Source: Nonomuraea spiralis
GTDB lineage: Bacteria > Actinomycetota > Actinomycetes > Streptosporangiales > Streptosporangiaceae
Assembly (NCBI RefSeq): GCF_014648435.1
Contig: NZ_BMRC01000011.1
Location: 186,001-250,000, forward strand
Direction of reading: 5' to 3'
Length of the DNA: 64,000 bases
Under the pieces are notes generated by a model, which saw only the letters and a program-made list of their open reading frames with translations, was not told where the DNA came from and did no database searches. Shown here piece after piece: positions 40,632-50,259 of the stretch. Both the position numbers and the translations under genes were made by a program. Position 1 is the stretch's first letter; every line of letters begins with the position of its first letter.

Positions 40632-41950
40632 CGCGCAAGAAGCAGGTGCACCTCGCCGCGCACTTCCCCGGCGTGAACAACACCACCGTATGGGCCGATC
40701 TCCGGTCGGGCAGCCAGATCGACTTCGCCTCGTTCGTCCATCTTGCCAGGACGGCCGAGCGCGGCACGTTCGACTTCTTCTTCCTGGCCGAGGGGCTGCG
40801 GCTGCGCGAGCTCAAGGGCCGCATCCACGACCTGGACGTGGTGGGCAGGCCCGAGTCGCTGACCGTGCTCAGCGCCCTGGCCGCGGTCACGGAGCGGCTC
40901 GGGCTCGCGGGCACGGTCAACGCCACCTTCAACGAGCCGTACGAGCTGGCCAGGCGGCTGTCCACGCTCGACCATCTGAGCGAGGGCCGGGCCGCCTGGA
41001 ACGTGGTCACCACCTCCGACGCCTTCACCGGCGAGAACTTCCGCCGGGGCGGCTACCTGGACCGCGCCGACCGGTACGAGCGGGCCGCGGAGTTCGTGCG
41101 CCTGTCCCGCGAGTTGTGGGACTCCTGGCAGCCGGACGCCGTGCTCGCCGACCAGGGCGCGGGCCGGTTCCTGAGGGAGGGCGCGGTCGGCACGGTCAGC
41201 CACCGGGGCAGGCACTTCACCGTCGAGGGCCGGTTCACGCTGCCGCGCGGCCCGCAGGGGCACCCGGTGATCATCCAGGCCGGCGACTCGGACGACGGCC
41301 GCGAGTTCGCCGCCGCCAACGCCGACGTCATCTTCACCCCGCACGGCAGGCTGGAGGACGGCCGGCGTTTCTACGCCGACGTCAAGGGCCGCCTGGCGAG
41401 GTACGGCCGCGAACCCCACCAGCTCAAGATCATGCCCGGCGTGACGTTCGCGCTGGGTGACACCGAGGAGGAGGCCGCCGAGAACGCGGCCCGGATCCGT
41501 CGGCAGCAGGTCGGCCCGCAGACCGCGATCGCGTTCCTGGAGCAGGTGTGGGGGCGGGACATGTCGGGCTTCGACCCGGATGGACCGTTCCCCGACATCG
41601 AGCCGGACCTGTCGGAAGGCGTCTCCCAAGGACGGGTGCCGATCAAGGACCGCGCCGAGGTGGCGGCCAAATGGCGGGCGCTGGCCGGGGAGAAGGGCCT
41701 GAGCATTCGCGAGCTGGTCATCGAGGTGACCGGGCGGCAGACGTTCGTCGGCACGCCGGAGAGCGTGGCCCGGCAGATCGACGAGCACGTGCAGGCGGAC
41801 GCGGCCGACGGGTTCATCCTCGTCCCACACCTGACCCCCGGCGGGCTGGACGAGTTCGTGGACCGGGTGGTGCCCGTGCTGCGGGAACGCGGCGTCTTCC
41901 GCACCGAGTACACCGGGACCACCCTGCGCGACCACCTGGAGCTGTCATGA
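40628..41950 (+). CDS. NtaA/DmoA-type FMNH2-dependent monooxygenase
   Basis: A 440-residue luciferase-like (LLM) flavin monooxygenase of the NtaA/SnaA/DszA/DmoA subfamily: HFPGVNNTTVWADLRSGSQI, FDFFFLAEGLRLRE, WNVVTTSDAFTGENFRRGG, GHPVIIQAGDSDDGREFAAA. Subfamily members oxidise nitrilotriacetate, dimethylsulfide or dibenzothiophene sulfone with FMNH2 and O2, often breaking C-S or C-N bonds. FMNH2 would come from the flavin reductase two genes upstream. Start GTG 40628 overlaps the previous stop; next gene overlaps at ATGA. Confidence 0.92.
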   Translation: MTRKKQVHLAAHFPGVNNTTVWADLRSGSQIDFASFVHLARTAERGTFDFFFLAEGLRLRELKGRIHDLDVVGRPESLTVLSALAAVTERLGLAGTVNATFNEPYELARRLSTLDHLSEGRAAWNVVTTSDAFTGENFRRGGYLDRADRYERAAEFVRLSRELWDSWQPDAVLADQGAGRFLREGAVGTVSHRGRHFTVEGRFTLPRGPQGHPVIIQAGDSDDGREFAAANADVIFTPHGRLEDGRRFYADVKGRLARYGREPHQLKIMPGVTFALGDTEEEAAENAARIRRQQVGPQTAIAFLEQVWGRDMSGFDPDGPFPDIEPDLSEGVSQGRVPIKDRAEVAAKWRALAGEKGLSIRELVIEVTGRQTFVGTPESVARQIDEHVQADAADGFILVPHLTPGGLDEFVDRVVPVLRERGVFRTEYTGTTLRDHLELS

Positions 41951-43116
41951 CGCTGCACCTGGCCGTGGCGCTGGACGGCGCGGGCTGGCACCCCGCCGCC
42001 TGGCGCGAGGCCCCCGCCGCGGACCTGTTCTCGGCCCGCCACTGGGCGGCCCTGGTCGCCGAGGCCGAGCGCGGGCTGCTCGACTTCGTCACCATCGAGG
42101 ACGCCCTCGGACTGCAGTCCACCCTGCCCGACGGCCCCGACGACCGCACCGACCAGGTACGCGGCCGGTTCGACGCGGTGCTGCTCGCGGCCCGGCTGGC
42201 GCCGCTCACCAGCCGGATCGGGCTGGTGCCGACGGCCACCACCACGCACACCGAGCCGTTCCACGTGGCCATCGGCATCGCCACGCTCGACCACGTCAGC
42301 GGCGGCCGGGCGGGCTGGCGGCCGCAGGTCTCGGCGCGGGCCGCCGAGGCGGCCCACTTCGGACGGCGCCGGTTCCCCCCGCTCGACCAGGTGCTGAACC
42401 GGCCCGGCGGCGTGGACCTGTCGGCCGACCCGCACGTACGTGCCCTGTTCGCCGAGGCGGCCGACGCGGTGGAGGTGGTCCGGCGGCTCTGGGACAGCTG
42501 GGAGGACGACGCCGAGATCAGGGACGTGGCCACCGGCCGGTTCATCGACCGGGACAAACTCCACTACATCGACTTCGAGGGCGGCTTCTTCTCGGTGAAG
42601 GGCCCGTCCATCACGCCCCGGTCGCCGCAGGGGCAGCCGGTGGTGACCGCGCTGGCGCACGCGCGGCTGCCGTACGAGTTCGCGGCGAGCGGCGCCGACG
42701 TCGTCTTCGTCACGCCGCACTCGGCCGAGCAGGCGCGGGCCGTCGTCGAGGAGGTCAGGGGCCTGTCCGGCGAGCTGAAGATCTTCGCCGACCTGGTCGT
42801 CTTCCTGGGCCCGGACGCGGCCCGGCGCAAGGCCCGGCTCGACGAGCTGGACGGGGCCGAACTGGCCTCCGACGCGGCGATCTTCACCGGGAGCGTAGAA
42901 GAGCTGGCCGGGCTGCTGCTGGAGTGGCAGCGGGCCGGGATCGAGGGGTTCCGGCTGCGGCCGGGGGCGGTGCCGTACGACCTGGAGCGGATCAGCCGGG
43001 AGCTGACGGCCGAGCTGCGCGGGCGCGGGGCATTCAGGAGCAGGTACGAAGCCGGGACGTTACGCGGGCTCCTCGGCCTGCCGCGCCCGGCGAGCAGGTA
43101 CGCGGAGGTGTCATGA
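41947..43116 (+). CDS. Luciferase-like monooxygenase (NtaA-related)
   Basis: A 389-residue LLM protein with the TIM-barrel pattern LLDFVTIEDALGLQSTLPDG, GLVPTATTTHTEPFHVAIGI, TLDHVSGGRAGWRPQVS and SPQGQPVVTALAHARLPYEF. The last part mirrors the preceding gene (PQGHPVIIQAGDS), so the two may have arisen by duplication, but they differ strongly otherwise and probably act on different substrates. It overlaps neighbours at both ends (ATGA). Confidence 0.9.
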   Translation: MTLHLAVALDGAGWHPAAWREAPAADLFSARHWAALVAEAERGLLDFVTIEDALGLQSTLPDGPDDRTDQVRGRFDAVLLAARLAPLTSRIGLVPTATTTHTEPFHVAIGIATLDHVSGGRAGWRPQVSARAAEAAHFGRRRFPPLDQVLNRPGGVDLSADPHVRALFAEAADAVEVVRRLWDSWEDDAEIRDVATGRFIDRDKLHYIDFEGGFFSVKGPSITPRSPQGQPVVTALAHARLPYEFAASGADVVFVTPHSAEQARAVVEEVRGLSGELKIFADLVVFLGPDAARRKARLDELDGAELASDAAIFTGSVEELAGLLLEWQRAGIEGFRLRPGAVPYDLERISRELTAELRGRGAFRSRYEAGTLRGLLGLPRPASRYAEVS

Positions 43117-44147
43117 AATTTCTGGGCATCACATTGATTGTCCACAACGATGGCAGATCACCCACAGAACGCTTCCGCGAGGTCGTCGAGAACGCGGTGC
43201 TCTTCGAGGAACTGGGCTTCGACGGGTACGGGGTCGGCGAGCGGCACGAGCGCCCCTTCATCTCCTCCTCGCCCCCGGTCGTGCTCAGCAACATCGCGGC
43301 CAGGACGTCCAGGATCAGGTTGTTCACCGCGGTCACCACGCTGAGCCTGCTCGACCCGGTCCGCGCGTACGAGGACTACGCCACGCTCGACCACCTGTCG
43401 GGCGGCCGGCTCGAACTGATCGTCGGCAAGGGGAACGGCGCGGCGCAGGCCAAGCTCTTCCACGTCACCACCGAGGACCAGTGGGAGCGCAACCGCGAGT
43501 CGTACGAGCTGTTCCGCCGCCTCTGGCGGGAGGACAAGGTCACCTGGGAGGGCCGCTTCCGTCCCTCGCTGACCGACGCCGAGACCTGGCCGCGCCCGCT
43601 GCAACGCCCGATCAGGGTCTGGCACGGCAGCGCGACCAGCAAGGAGTCGGTCGACCTGGCCGCCCGCTACGGCGACCCGCTGTTCTCCGCCAACGTCACC
43701 AACCCCATCGAGCCGTACGCCGAGCTGATCGACCACTACCGCGAGCGCTGGGAGCACTACGGTCACGACCCCGCGGACGCCCTGGTCGGGGCCGGCACCG
43801 CGGGCTTCTACGCGGCCCGCACCTCGCAGGAGGCCCTCGCCGTCTACCGGCCGATCTACGAGGCCCGCCTGGAGACGTTCCGGCGGGTCGGCGTGGAGCC
43901 GGTCTTCCCCACGCTGGAGGACGCCGTCGAGCGCAGCTCGATCCTGGTCGGCAGCCCGCAGCAGATCATCGACAAGGTGCTGCGGTACCACAAGCGGTTC
44001 GGGCACGAGGTCATGCACTTGCAGGCCGACGCCGACGGCCTCACGCCGGGGCAGCACAGGGAGACGCTGGAGCTGTTCCAGGCCGAGATCGCGCCGGTGC
44101 TGCGCAAGGAGATCCCCAGCCGCCCGTTCCCGGGGAGCACGTCATGA
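43113..44147 (+). CDS. Luciferase-like monooxygenase, CE1758-like
   Basis: A 344-residue LLM protein resembling the CE1758 family: MKFLGITLIVHNDGR, LFEELGFDGYGVGERHERPF, LFTAVTTLSLLDPVRAYEDY, GGRLELIVGKGNG and LQRPIRVWHGSATSKESVDL. Bacterial luciferase-like chemistry with FMNH2 and O2 is expected; substrate unknown but sulfur-related by context. Subfamily assignment rests on memory of the motif pattern. Translationally coupled to both neighbours. Confidence 0.88.
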   Translation: MKFLGITLIVHNDGRSPTERFREVVENAVLFEELGFDGYGVGERHERPFISSSPPVVLSNIAARTSRIRLFTAVTTLSLLDPVRAYEDYATLDHLSGGRLELIVGKGNGAAQAKLFHVTTEDQWERNRESYELFRRLWREDKVTWEGRFRPSLTDAETWPRPLQRPIRVWHGSATSKESVDLAARYGDPLFSANVTNPIEPYAELIDHYRERWEHYGHDPADALVGAGTAGFYAARTSQEALAVYRPIYEARLETFRRVGVEPVFPTLEDAVERSSILVGSPQQIIDKVLRYHKRFGHEVMHLQADADGLTPGQHRETLELFQAEIAPVLRKEIPSRPFPGSTS

Positions 44148-45235
44148 GCCTGTCCATCCTCGACCTGGCCCCCATCAGCTCGGGCGGCACCGCGGCCGAC
44201 GCGCTGCGCAACACCATCGACCTCGCCCGCCGTGCGGAGGCGCTCGGCTACGGCCGCTACTGGCTGGCCGAGCACCACTTCGCCCGGGGTGTGGCCAGTT
44301 CGGCCCCCGCCGTGCTGATCGGCCTGGTGGCGGCGGCCACCTCGACGATCAGGGTCGGCTCGGGAGCCGTGCAGCTCGGTCACCAGACACCGCTGTCGGT
44401 GGTCGAGCAGTTCGGGCTCATCGACGCGCTGTATCCGGGGCGGCTCGATCTGGGGATCGGGCGGTCCGGGCAGCGCAGGGCCGAACTGGCCCACGCCCGG
44501 CCTCCGGAACGGCAGGAGGCCAGGGTGGTGGACGGGCTGCTCATCCCGCCGCCGTTCGACTGGACGCGGCTCGCCCGGCATCCGCACCTGGCCTTCCAAG
44601 CCACCCTGCTCCAGCAGCCGGGAGCGGAGACACCCGACTTCGCCGACCAGATCGACGAGGTGCTGGCCCTGCTCAAGGGCACCCACGAGGCGCACGCCGT
44701 GCCCGGGGAGGGGGCCGACCTCCAGGTCTGGATCCTCGGCAGCAGCGGCGGGCAGAGTGCCCAGGTCGCAGGGGAACGCGGGTTGCCGTTCGCGGCCAAC
44801 TACCACGTCAGCCCGTCCAGCGTGCTGGAGGCGGTGGAGGCGTACCGGGAGGCGTTCAAGCCGTCGGACGAGCTGGCCGAGCCGTACGTGATCGTGTCGG
44901 CCGACGCGGTCGTCGCCGAGGACGAGGCCAGGGCGCGCGAGCTGGCCTCGCCGTACGGGCTGTGGGTGCGCAGCATCAGGACCGGGGCGGGCGCGATGCC
45001 GTACCCGACGCCGGAGGAGGCGGCCGCGCACGTCTGGTCCGACGCCGACCGGGAGCTGGTCCAGGACCGGATCGACACCCAGTTCGTCGGCACCCCGGAG
45101 ACCGTGGCCGAACGGCTGCGCGTGTTGCGCCGGGTCACCGGGGCCGACGAGCTGCTGGTCACCACCATCACCCACGACCACACCGACCGCGTGCGCTCCT
45201 ACGAGCTGCTCGCCGAAGCCTGGGAACGACCGTGA
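44144..45235 (+). CDS. Luciferase-like monooxygenase, MsnO8-type
   Basis: A 363-residue LLM of the MsnO8 group: SILDLAPISSGGTAADALRN, YWLAEHHFARGVASSAPAVL, IRVGSGAVQLGHQTPLSVVE, LDLGIGRSGQRRAELAHARP, and VWILGSSGGQSAQVAGERGL. It is the fourth LLM in a row with no intergenic DNA. The stop overlaps the GTG start of the ABC binding protein. Confidence 0.92.
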   Translation: MSLSILDLAPISSGGTAADALRNTIDLARRAEALGYGRYWLAEHHFARGVASSAPAVLIGLVAAATSTIRVGSGAVQLGHQTPLSVVEQFGLIDALYPGRLDLGIGRSGQRRAELAHARPPERQEARVVDGLLIPPPFDWTRLARHPHLAFQATLLQQPGAETPDFADQIDEVLALLKGTHEAHAVPGEGADLQVWILGSSGGQSAQVAGERGLPFAANYHVSPSSVLEAVEAYREAFKPSDELAEPYVIVSADAVVAEDEARARELASPYGLWVRSIRTGAGAMPYPTPEEAAAHVWSDADRELVQDRIDTQFVGTPETVAERLRVLRRVTGADELLVTTITHDHTDRVRSYELLAEAWERP

Positions 45236-46833
45236 GGCGCCTGACTCCCGTCCTGCTGGCGCTCACGCTGGCCGCGTGCGGCGCCCAGGGACCCGCAGAG
45301 CAGGCCCCCGGCACCACCCTGACCTGGGCGATCGAGACGCAGCCGATCACCCTCAACCCTCAGCAGTGGGCGCAGAACAAGGTCCGGCTGCTGGTGTTCA
45401 ACCAGTTCGACGCGCTGCTCTCGCGGGCCGAGGACGGCACCTTCCACCCCTGGCTGGCCACCTCGTGGAAGGCGTCGGACGACGGCCTGACCTACACCCT
45501 CGACCTGCGGCAGGACGTGACCTTCCACGACGGGACGCGGTTCGACGCCGCCTCGGTGAAGGCCAACCTCGACCAGTTCCGCGTGCCCGGCTACAACCCG
45601 GCCGTCTCGGCGATCCAGTTACGGGCCTTCGACAGGGCCGAGGTGGTCTCGCCGTACACGGTCAAGATCACGCTCAAGGAGCCGGACGGGCTGTTCCTCG
45701 ACTTCCTCGCCTCCCCGTACGCCGGGCAGATCTCGCCGGCCTCGCTCAAGCACGCCAAGGATCTCAAGTTCGGCGGCACGGACCTGGTCGGCACCGGGCC
45801 GTTCGTCCTCGACCGGTACGTGGCCGGCCAGGAGATCCGCTACCACCGCAACCCCGCCTACAAGTGGCCGCCCGCCGGGGCCGCGCACCAGGGCCCCGCC
45901 TACCTCTCCGAGATCACCTACCGGTTCCTGCCGGAGGCGGCGGTCCGGGTGGGCGCGCTCACGTCGGGCCAGGTGCAGGTCATCGAGGGCGTCCCGGCCA
46001 CCGAGGTGGCCCTGATCCAGAAGGACCCGGATCTGGCCCTGCGGACCTCGCTCAACTCCGGCACCTCCTTCTCCTACTACTTCAACACCGGTCGTGCCCC
46101 CTTCGACGACCAGCGCGTACGCGAGGCGTTCCGCGAGGCCGTGGACGTGGACGCCGTCCTGCGGTCGGTCTACCAGGGCACCGCCACCAGGGCGTGGAGT
46201 GTCGTCGGCGAGCGCAGCCCGTTCTACGACGCCACGCTGGAGAACGCCTACGCCGGCGACCCGGCCAAGGCGAACGCGCTGCTCGACGCGGCCGGCTGGA
46301 GACAGCGCGACGCCGAGGGCTACCGGGTCAAGGACGGCCGGCGGCTCACCGTGCGCACGGTCGCCTCGGCGCCGTTCGTCCGCGACCGCCGCGACATCCT
46401 CGCCCAGGCCATCCAGGCGCAGGTCAAACAGAGCGCGGGCATCGACTTCCAGGTCAAGATCGTTGATCAGGGCAGCGCGCAGAAGGCCGTCGAGGAGAAC
46501 GAGTACGAGATCTTCGAGAACTCGCGCGGCGACTCCGACGTCGGCGCGGCGCTCAACCTCATCCTGCCGGGCGAGGGCGCGATCAACCGCACCCACTTCG
46601 CCGACGGCCGGGTGGACCGATGGCTCGCGCGGGCGTCGGCCACCTCCGACCAGGCGGCGCGGAAGAAGCTCTACGCCCAGGTCCAGCAGGCGGTGGTGCG
46701 GGAGAAGGCCGTCGTGTTCCCGCTCTACGTGCCGGCCGACCAGATCGCCGCGCGGAAGAGCGTCCAGGGGCTCGGCTTCGACCCCGCGTCCGGCACGCCC
46801 GCCGGGGCCTACGACGTACGGATCGGGACGTGA
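45232..46833 (+). CDS. ABC transporter substrate-binding lipoprotein (oligopeptide/nickel type), first system
   Basis: A 533-residue SBP_bac_5 protein beginning at GTG 45232 with a lipobox (LALTLAACG). Family features include TFHPWLATSWKASDDGLTYT, DLRQDVTFHDGTRFDAASVK, GTGPFVLDRYVAGQEIRYHR and YFNTGRAPFDDQRVREAFRE. Lipid-anchored outside the membrane, it would deliver an organosulfur compound or peptide to the two permeases and fused ATPase encoded next. The ligand cannot be read from the sequence. Confidence 0.95.
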   Translation: MRRLTPVLLALTLAACGAQGPAEQAPGTTLTWAIETQPITLNPQQWAQNKVRLLVFNQFDALLSRAEDGTFHPWLATSWKASDDGLTYTLDLRQDVTFHDGTRFDAASVKANLDQFRVPGYNPAVSAIQLRAFDRAEVVSPYTVKITLKEPDGLFLDFLASPYAGQISPASLKHAKDLKFGGTDLVGTGPFVLDRYVAGQEIRYHRNPAYKWPPAGAAHQGPAYLSEITYRFLPEAAVRVGALTSGQVQVIEGVPATEVALIQKDPDLALRTSLNSGTSFSYYFNTGRAPFDDQRVREAFREAVDVDAVLRSVYQGTATRAWSVVGERSPFYDATLENAYAGDPAKANALLDAAGWRQRDAEGYRVKDGRRLTVRTVASAPFVRDRRDILAQAIQAQVKQSAGIDFQVKIVDQGSAQKAVEENEYEIFENSRGDSDVGAALNLILPGEGAINRTHFADGRVDRWLARASATSDQAARKKLYAQVQQAVVREKAVVFPLYVPADQIAARKSVQGLGFDPASGTPAGAYDVRIGT

Positions 46834-47735
46834 TCGGACGGCTCGGGACCGGGCTCGCCGTCCTGTGGGCGGCGGCCACGGCCTCCTACCTCGCGCTGCT
46901 GCTCGCTCCCGGCGACACCGTGGACATCCTGATCGGCGACGGGGCCGACACGCCGGAGATCCGGGCGCGGATCGTCCAGGAATGGGGGCTCGACCGGCCG
47001 GAGATCGTCCAGTACCTGTCCTACCTGTGGCGGCTGGTGCACGGCGACCTCGGGCGTTCGTACCAGCTCCAGCTCGGGGTGGGCGAGGTCCTGGCCACGC
47101 AGATCCTGCCCACCGCGCAGCTCACGCTCGCGGCGGCCGGGGTCGGCGTGGTGCTCGCCGGGGTGATCGCGATCGTCACCGCCGGGCGCGGGCGGCTGCT
47201 GCGCGGCGCGGCCTCGCTGGCCGAGCTGGTGTCGGTGTCGGTGCCGCCGTTCCTGATCGGGATCGTGTTGCTCTCGGTGTTCTCCTTCACGCTCGGCTGG
47301 TTCCCGGTCTCGGGGGCGACGGGGCCGATCGCGCTGGTGCTGCCCGCGTTCTCGCTGGGGTTGCCGATCGCGGGCGTGCTCGGCCAGGTGCTGCGCGGCG
47401 GGCTCGAACGGGCCCTGGAGCAGCCGTTCGCGGTCACCGCCAGGGCCCGTGGGCTGACCGAGCGCGCGCTGGTGGCCCGGCACGCCCTCAGGCACGCGCT
47501 GATCCCCGCCGTGACGCTGGCCGGATGGTTCACCGGCACGCTGCTCGGCGGGGCGGTGATCACCGAGGTGCTGTTCGGGCGTCCCGGGCTCGGGCGGGTC
47601 GCCATGGAGGCCGTCACGGGACGGGACATGCCGGTGGTGATGGCCGTGGTGCTGCTGTCCGCGGTCGCGTACGTGACCATCAGCACCCTGCTCGACCTGG
47701 CCTACCGCGTCATCGACCCGCGGACGAGGGGCTGA
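46830..47735 (+). CDS. ABC permease, DppB type, first system
   Basis: A 301-residue inner-membrane permease with six helices and the conserved loop GLERALEQPFAVTARARGLTE... followed by ARHALRHALIPAVTLAG, the EAA-type motif that contacts the ATPase. It overlaps the binding-protein gene (GTG at 46830) and pairs with the DppC-type permease. Confidence 0.95.
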   Translation: MIGRLGTGLAVLWAAATASYLALLLAPGDTVDILIGDGADTPEIRARIVQEWGLDRPEIVQYLSYLWRLVHGDLGRSYQLQLGVGEVLATQILPTAQLTLAAAGVGVVLAGVIAIVTAGRGRLLRGAASLAELVSVSVPPFLIGIVLLSVFSFTLGWFPVSGATGPIALVLPAFSLGLPIAGVLGQVLRGGLERALEQPFAVTARARGLTERALVARHALRHALIPAVTLAGWFTGTLLGGAVITEVLFGRPGLGRVAMEAVTGRDMPVVMAVVLLSAVAYVTISTLLDLAYRVIDPRTRG

Positions 47736-47741
47736 GCGGCG

Positions 47742-48587
47742 ATGGGCGCGCCCGTTGTCGTGCTGCCGCGCCGCCGTCCGGCCCGTGCCGGGCTCCGGGT
47801 GGCCGTGCCGGTCCTGTTCCTCGCCGTGCTGGCGCTGGCCGTGCTGGCGCCCGAACTGCTCACCGGGGTCGACCCGCTGGCCGCCGACCCGCTCGGCGCG
47901 TTGTCCCCGCCGGGCGGCGCGCACCCGCTCGGCGCCGACCATCTCGGCCGGGACGTGCTCTCCCGGGTCGTGCACGGCGCCCGGCACTCGATCAGCATCG
48001 GCGTCGGCGCTACCGTGCTCGCGGTCGTCGCCGGCGTGCTGCTCGGCCTGGCCGCCGGGTTGTCGCCGAAATGGCTGGACGAGGCCCTGGCCCGGTCGTT
48101 CGACGTGTTGTCCACGCTGCCCGAGCTGCTGCTCGCCCTGCTCGTCGTGGCGATCACCGGGCCGGGCACGGTCAACGTGATCTTCGCGATCGCCGTCGCG
48201 CAGATCCCCAACTACGCCCGGGTGATCCGCGCCCAGACGTTCGTGGTGCGCCACTCGGGCTACGTGGAGCAGGCGCGCACGTTCGGCCGCGGCCGCCTGG
48301 CGATCACGTTCGGGCACGTGCTGCCGAACGTGCTCGGACCCATCCCCGTGCTGGCCACGATCGGGCTCGGCACGGCGGTCATCGCGGGCTCGGGGCTCAG
48401 TTTCCTCGGGATGGGGCCGCAGCCGCCCGCCGCCGAATGGGGGGCGATGCTCTCCGAGGGCCGCAACTACCTGCGTGTCGCCTGGTGGGAGGCGCTGTTC
48501 CCGGGCATCGCGATCACGCTGACCGTGGTCTGCCTGACCGTCGTGGGACGCCGGTTCCAGCGCCGCTTCGAGGGGAGAAGCTCATGA
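47742..48587 (+). CDS. ABC permease, DppC type, first system
   Basis: A 281-residue permease with the DppC N-terminal OppC-like helix and LGADHLGRDVLSRVVHGARH, a contact loop VEQARTFGRGRLAITFGHVL and SGLSFLGMGPQPPAAEWGAM. Start ATG 47742 lies six bases after the previous stop; stop overlaps the ATPase start. Confidence 0.95.
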   Translation: MGAPVVVLPRRRPARAGLRVAVPVLFLAVLALAVLAPELLTGVDPLAADPLGALSPPGGAHPLGADHLGRDVLSRVVHGARHSISIGVGATVLAVVAGVLLGLAAGLSPKWLDEALARSFDVLSTLPELLLALLVVAITGPGTVNVIFAIAVAQIPNYARVIRAQTFVVRHSGYVEQARTFGRGRLAITFGHVLPNVLGPIPVLATIGLGTAVIAGSGLSFLGMGPQPPAAEWGAMLSEGRNYLRVAWWEALFPGIAITLTVVCLTVVGRRFQRRFEGRSS

Positions 48588-50212
48588 CCGCCGTCCGGGG
48601 CGAGGACACCGCGCCCGCCGCACCACCCGAGCCCGCGTCCTCGGCCGCGCTCGTCGCCGTCGAGGGATTGCGGGTGAGCTTCGGCGGGGCCGAGGTCGTG
48701 CACGGGATCTCGTTGTCGGTCGCCGCCGGCGAGTGCGTGGCGATCGTGGGGGAGTCGGGGTCGGGCAAGAGCGTCACCGCGCGTACCCTGCTCGGGCTGA
48801 CCGGGCCCGGCTCGGCCGTGTCGGCGTCCTCGTTCACGGTCGCCGGTCAGGACGCGCTCGCGTTCGGCGAGCGGGAGTGGCGGCGGCTGCGCGGCCGGTT
48901 CGCCGGGCTGGTGCTCCAGGACGCGCTCGTCTCGCTCGACCCGCTGCGCACCGTGGGCGCGGAGATCGCCGAGGTGCTGGCCACGCACGACGTCGTGCCC
49001 CGCGCCCGGCGCGCGGAACGGGTGCTCGACCTGCTGGCGGCGGCCGGCGTGCCCGAGCCCGCCCTGCGCGCCGGACAGCGCCCGCACCAGCTCTCGGGCG
49101 GGCTGCGGCAACGCGTGCTGATCGCCTCGGCCATCGCGGCCGACCCCCGGCTGATCATCGCCGACGAGCCCACCACGGCGCTCGACGTCACCGTGCAGGC
49201 CCAGATCCTGCGGCTGCTGGCCGAACGCAAGGCGGCCGGTACGGCGTTGCTGCTGATCAGCCACGACCTGGCCGTCGTGTCCTCGATCGCCGACCGCATC
49301 CTGGTCATGAAGGACGGCCTGGTCGTCGAGGAAGGCCGGACCCGGGACGTCCTGGGCGCGCCCGCGCACGAGTACACGCGCGCGCTGCTGGCCGCCGTGC
49401 CCTCGGCCGCCTCCCGGGGCACCCGGCTCACCGGCGGCCCGCCGATCGCCGTACGCGAGCCGGACCCGTACGCGCAGGTGCTGGCCGGTACGGACCTCAC
49501 CCGCTCGTACGGGCGGCGGGTCGTGGTGGACCACGTCTCCTTCACCTTGCACGAGGGCGAGACCCTGGGGGTGGTCGGCGAGTCCGGCTCCGGCAAGACC
49601 ACGCTCGCCCGGCTGGCCCTGGCCCTGCTGGAGCCCGACGGCGGCCGGGTCAGCCTGCACGGACGCCCGTGGAGCGACCTGCCCGAGAGCCGCCGCCGCC
49701 CGCTGCGGCCGAGGATCCAGCTCGTCTCCCAGAACCCGCTGGACTCCTTCGACCCCCGCCACACCGTCGGCCGCCTGGTCGCCGAGCCGTTACGGCTGCC
49801 GCCCGGCGAGCGCCGGGCCCGCGTGCTCGACCTGCTGGCCCGCGTGGGCCTGCCCCCAGAGGCGGCCGGCCGCCGTCCCCGGGAGTTGTCGGGCGGGCAG
49901 CGTCAGCGCGTCGCCATCGCGCGGGCCCTGGGCCCGCGCCCGGACGTGCTGGTCTGCGACGAGCCGGTCTCCGCCCTCGACGTCTCGATCCAGGCGCAGG
50001 TGCTCGACCTGCTCGCCGACATCCAGGCCGAGGACGGTACGGCGATGTTGTTCATCTCACACGACCTGGGTGTCGTGCACCACGTCAGCGACCGCGTACT
50101 GGTCATGAAGGACGGCCAGGTCGTCGAGGAGGGCGAGGTCGGCGAGGTGTTCACCCGGCCGCGGCACGACTACACGAGGGCCCTGGTGGCTTCGGTCCCA
50201 CGATTGCTGTAG
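48584..50212 (+). CDS. Fused two-domain ABC ATPase (DppD-DppF), first system
   Basis: The 542-residue protein has two complete ATPase domains. Walker A: GESGSGKSVTART (domain 1) and GESGSGKTTLARLA (domain 2). Signature motifs: QLSGGLRQRVLIA and ELSGGQRQRVAIARAL. Walker B: RLIIADEPTTALDVT and DVLVCDEPVSALDVS. Such fusions energise oligopeptide-type importers. It closes the first tightly overlapped run of genes (39205-50212). Confidence 0.95.
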   Translation: MTAVRGEDTAPAAPPEPASSAALVAVEGLRVSFGGAEVVHGISLSVAAGECVAIVGESGSGKSVTARTLLGLTGPGSAVSASSFTVAGQDALAFGEREWRRLRGRFAGLVLQDALVSLDPLRTVGAEIAEVLATHDVVPRARRAERVLDLLAAAGVPEPALRAGQRPHQLSGGLRQRVLIASAIAADPRLIIADEPTTALDVTVQAQILRLLAERKAAGTALLLISHDLAVVSSIADRILVMKDGLVVEEGRTRDVLGAPAHEYTRALLAAVPSAASRGTRLTGGPPIAVREPDPYAQVLAGTDLTRSYGRRVVVDHVSFTLHEGETLGVVGESGSGKTTLARLALALLEPDGGRVSLHGRPWSDLPESRRRPLRPRIQLVSQNPLDSFDPRHTVGRLVAEPLRLPPGERRARVLDLLARVGLPPEAAGRRPRELSGGQRQRVAIARALGPRPDVLVCDEPVSALDVSIQAQVLDLLADIQAEDGTAMLFISHDLGVVHHVSDRVLVMKDGQVVEEGEVGEVFTRPRHDYTRALVASVPRLL

Positions 50213-50218
50213 CCTTTT

Positions 50219-50231
50219 CCTACTTTTTAGG
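50219..50231. promoter_or_regulatory. AT-rich gap with operator-like dyad between the two ABC systems
   Basis: The only break in the overlapped gene run is 50213-50259, an AT-rich stretch. It holds CCTA-CTTTT-TAGG (50219-50231). A weak promoter reading is TTGCTG (50206-50211), 18 bases, TAGGTA. The second system may thus have its own start, besides read-through. Confidence 0.4.
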
Positions 50232-50259
50232 TATGTTTTGTCTGAAAGGCAGTACCCCC

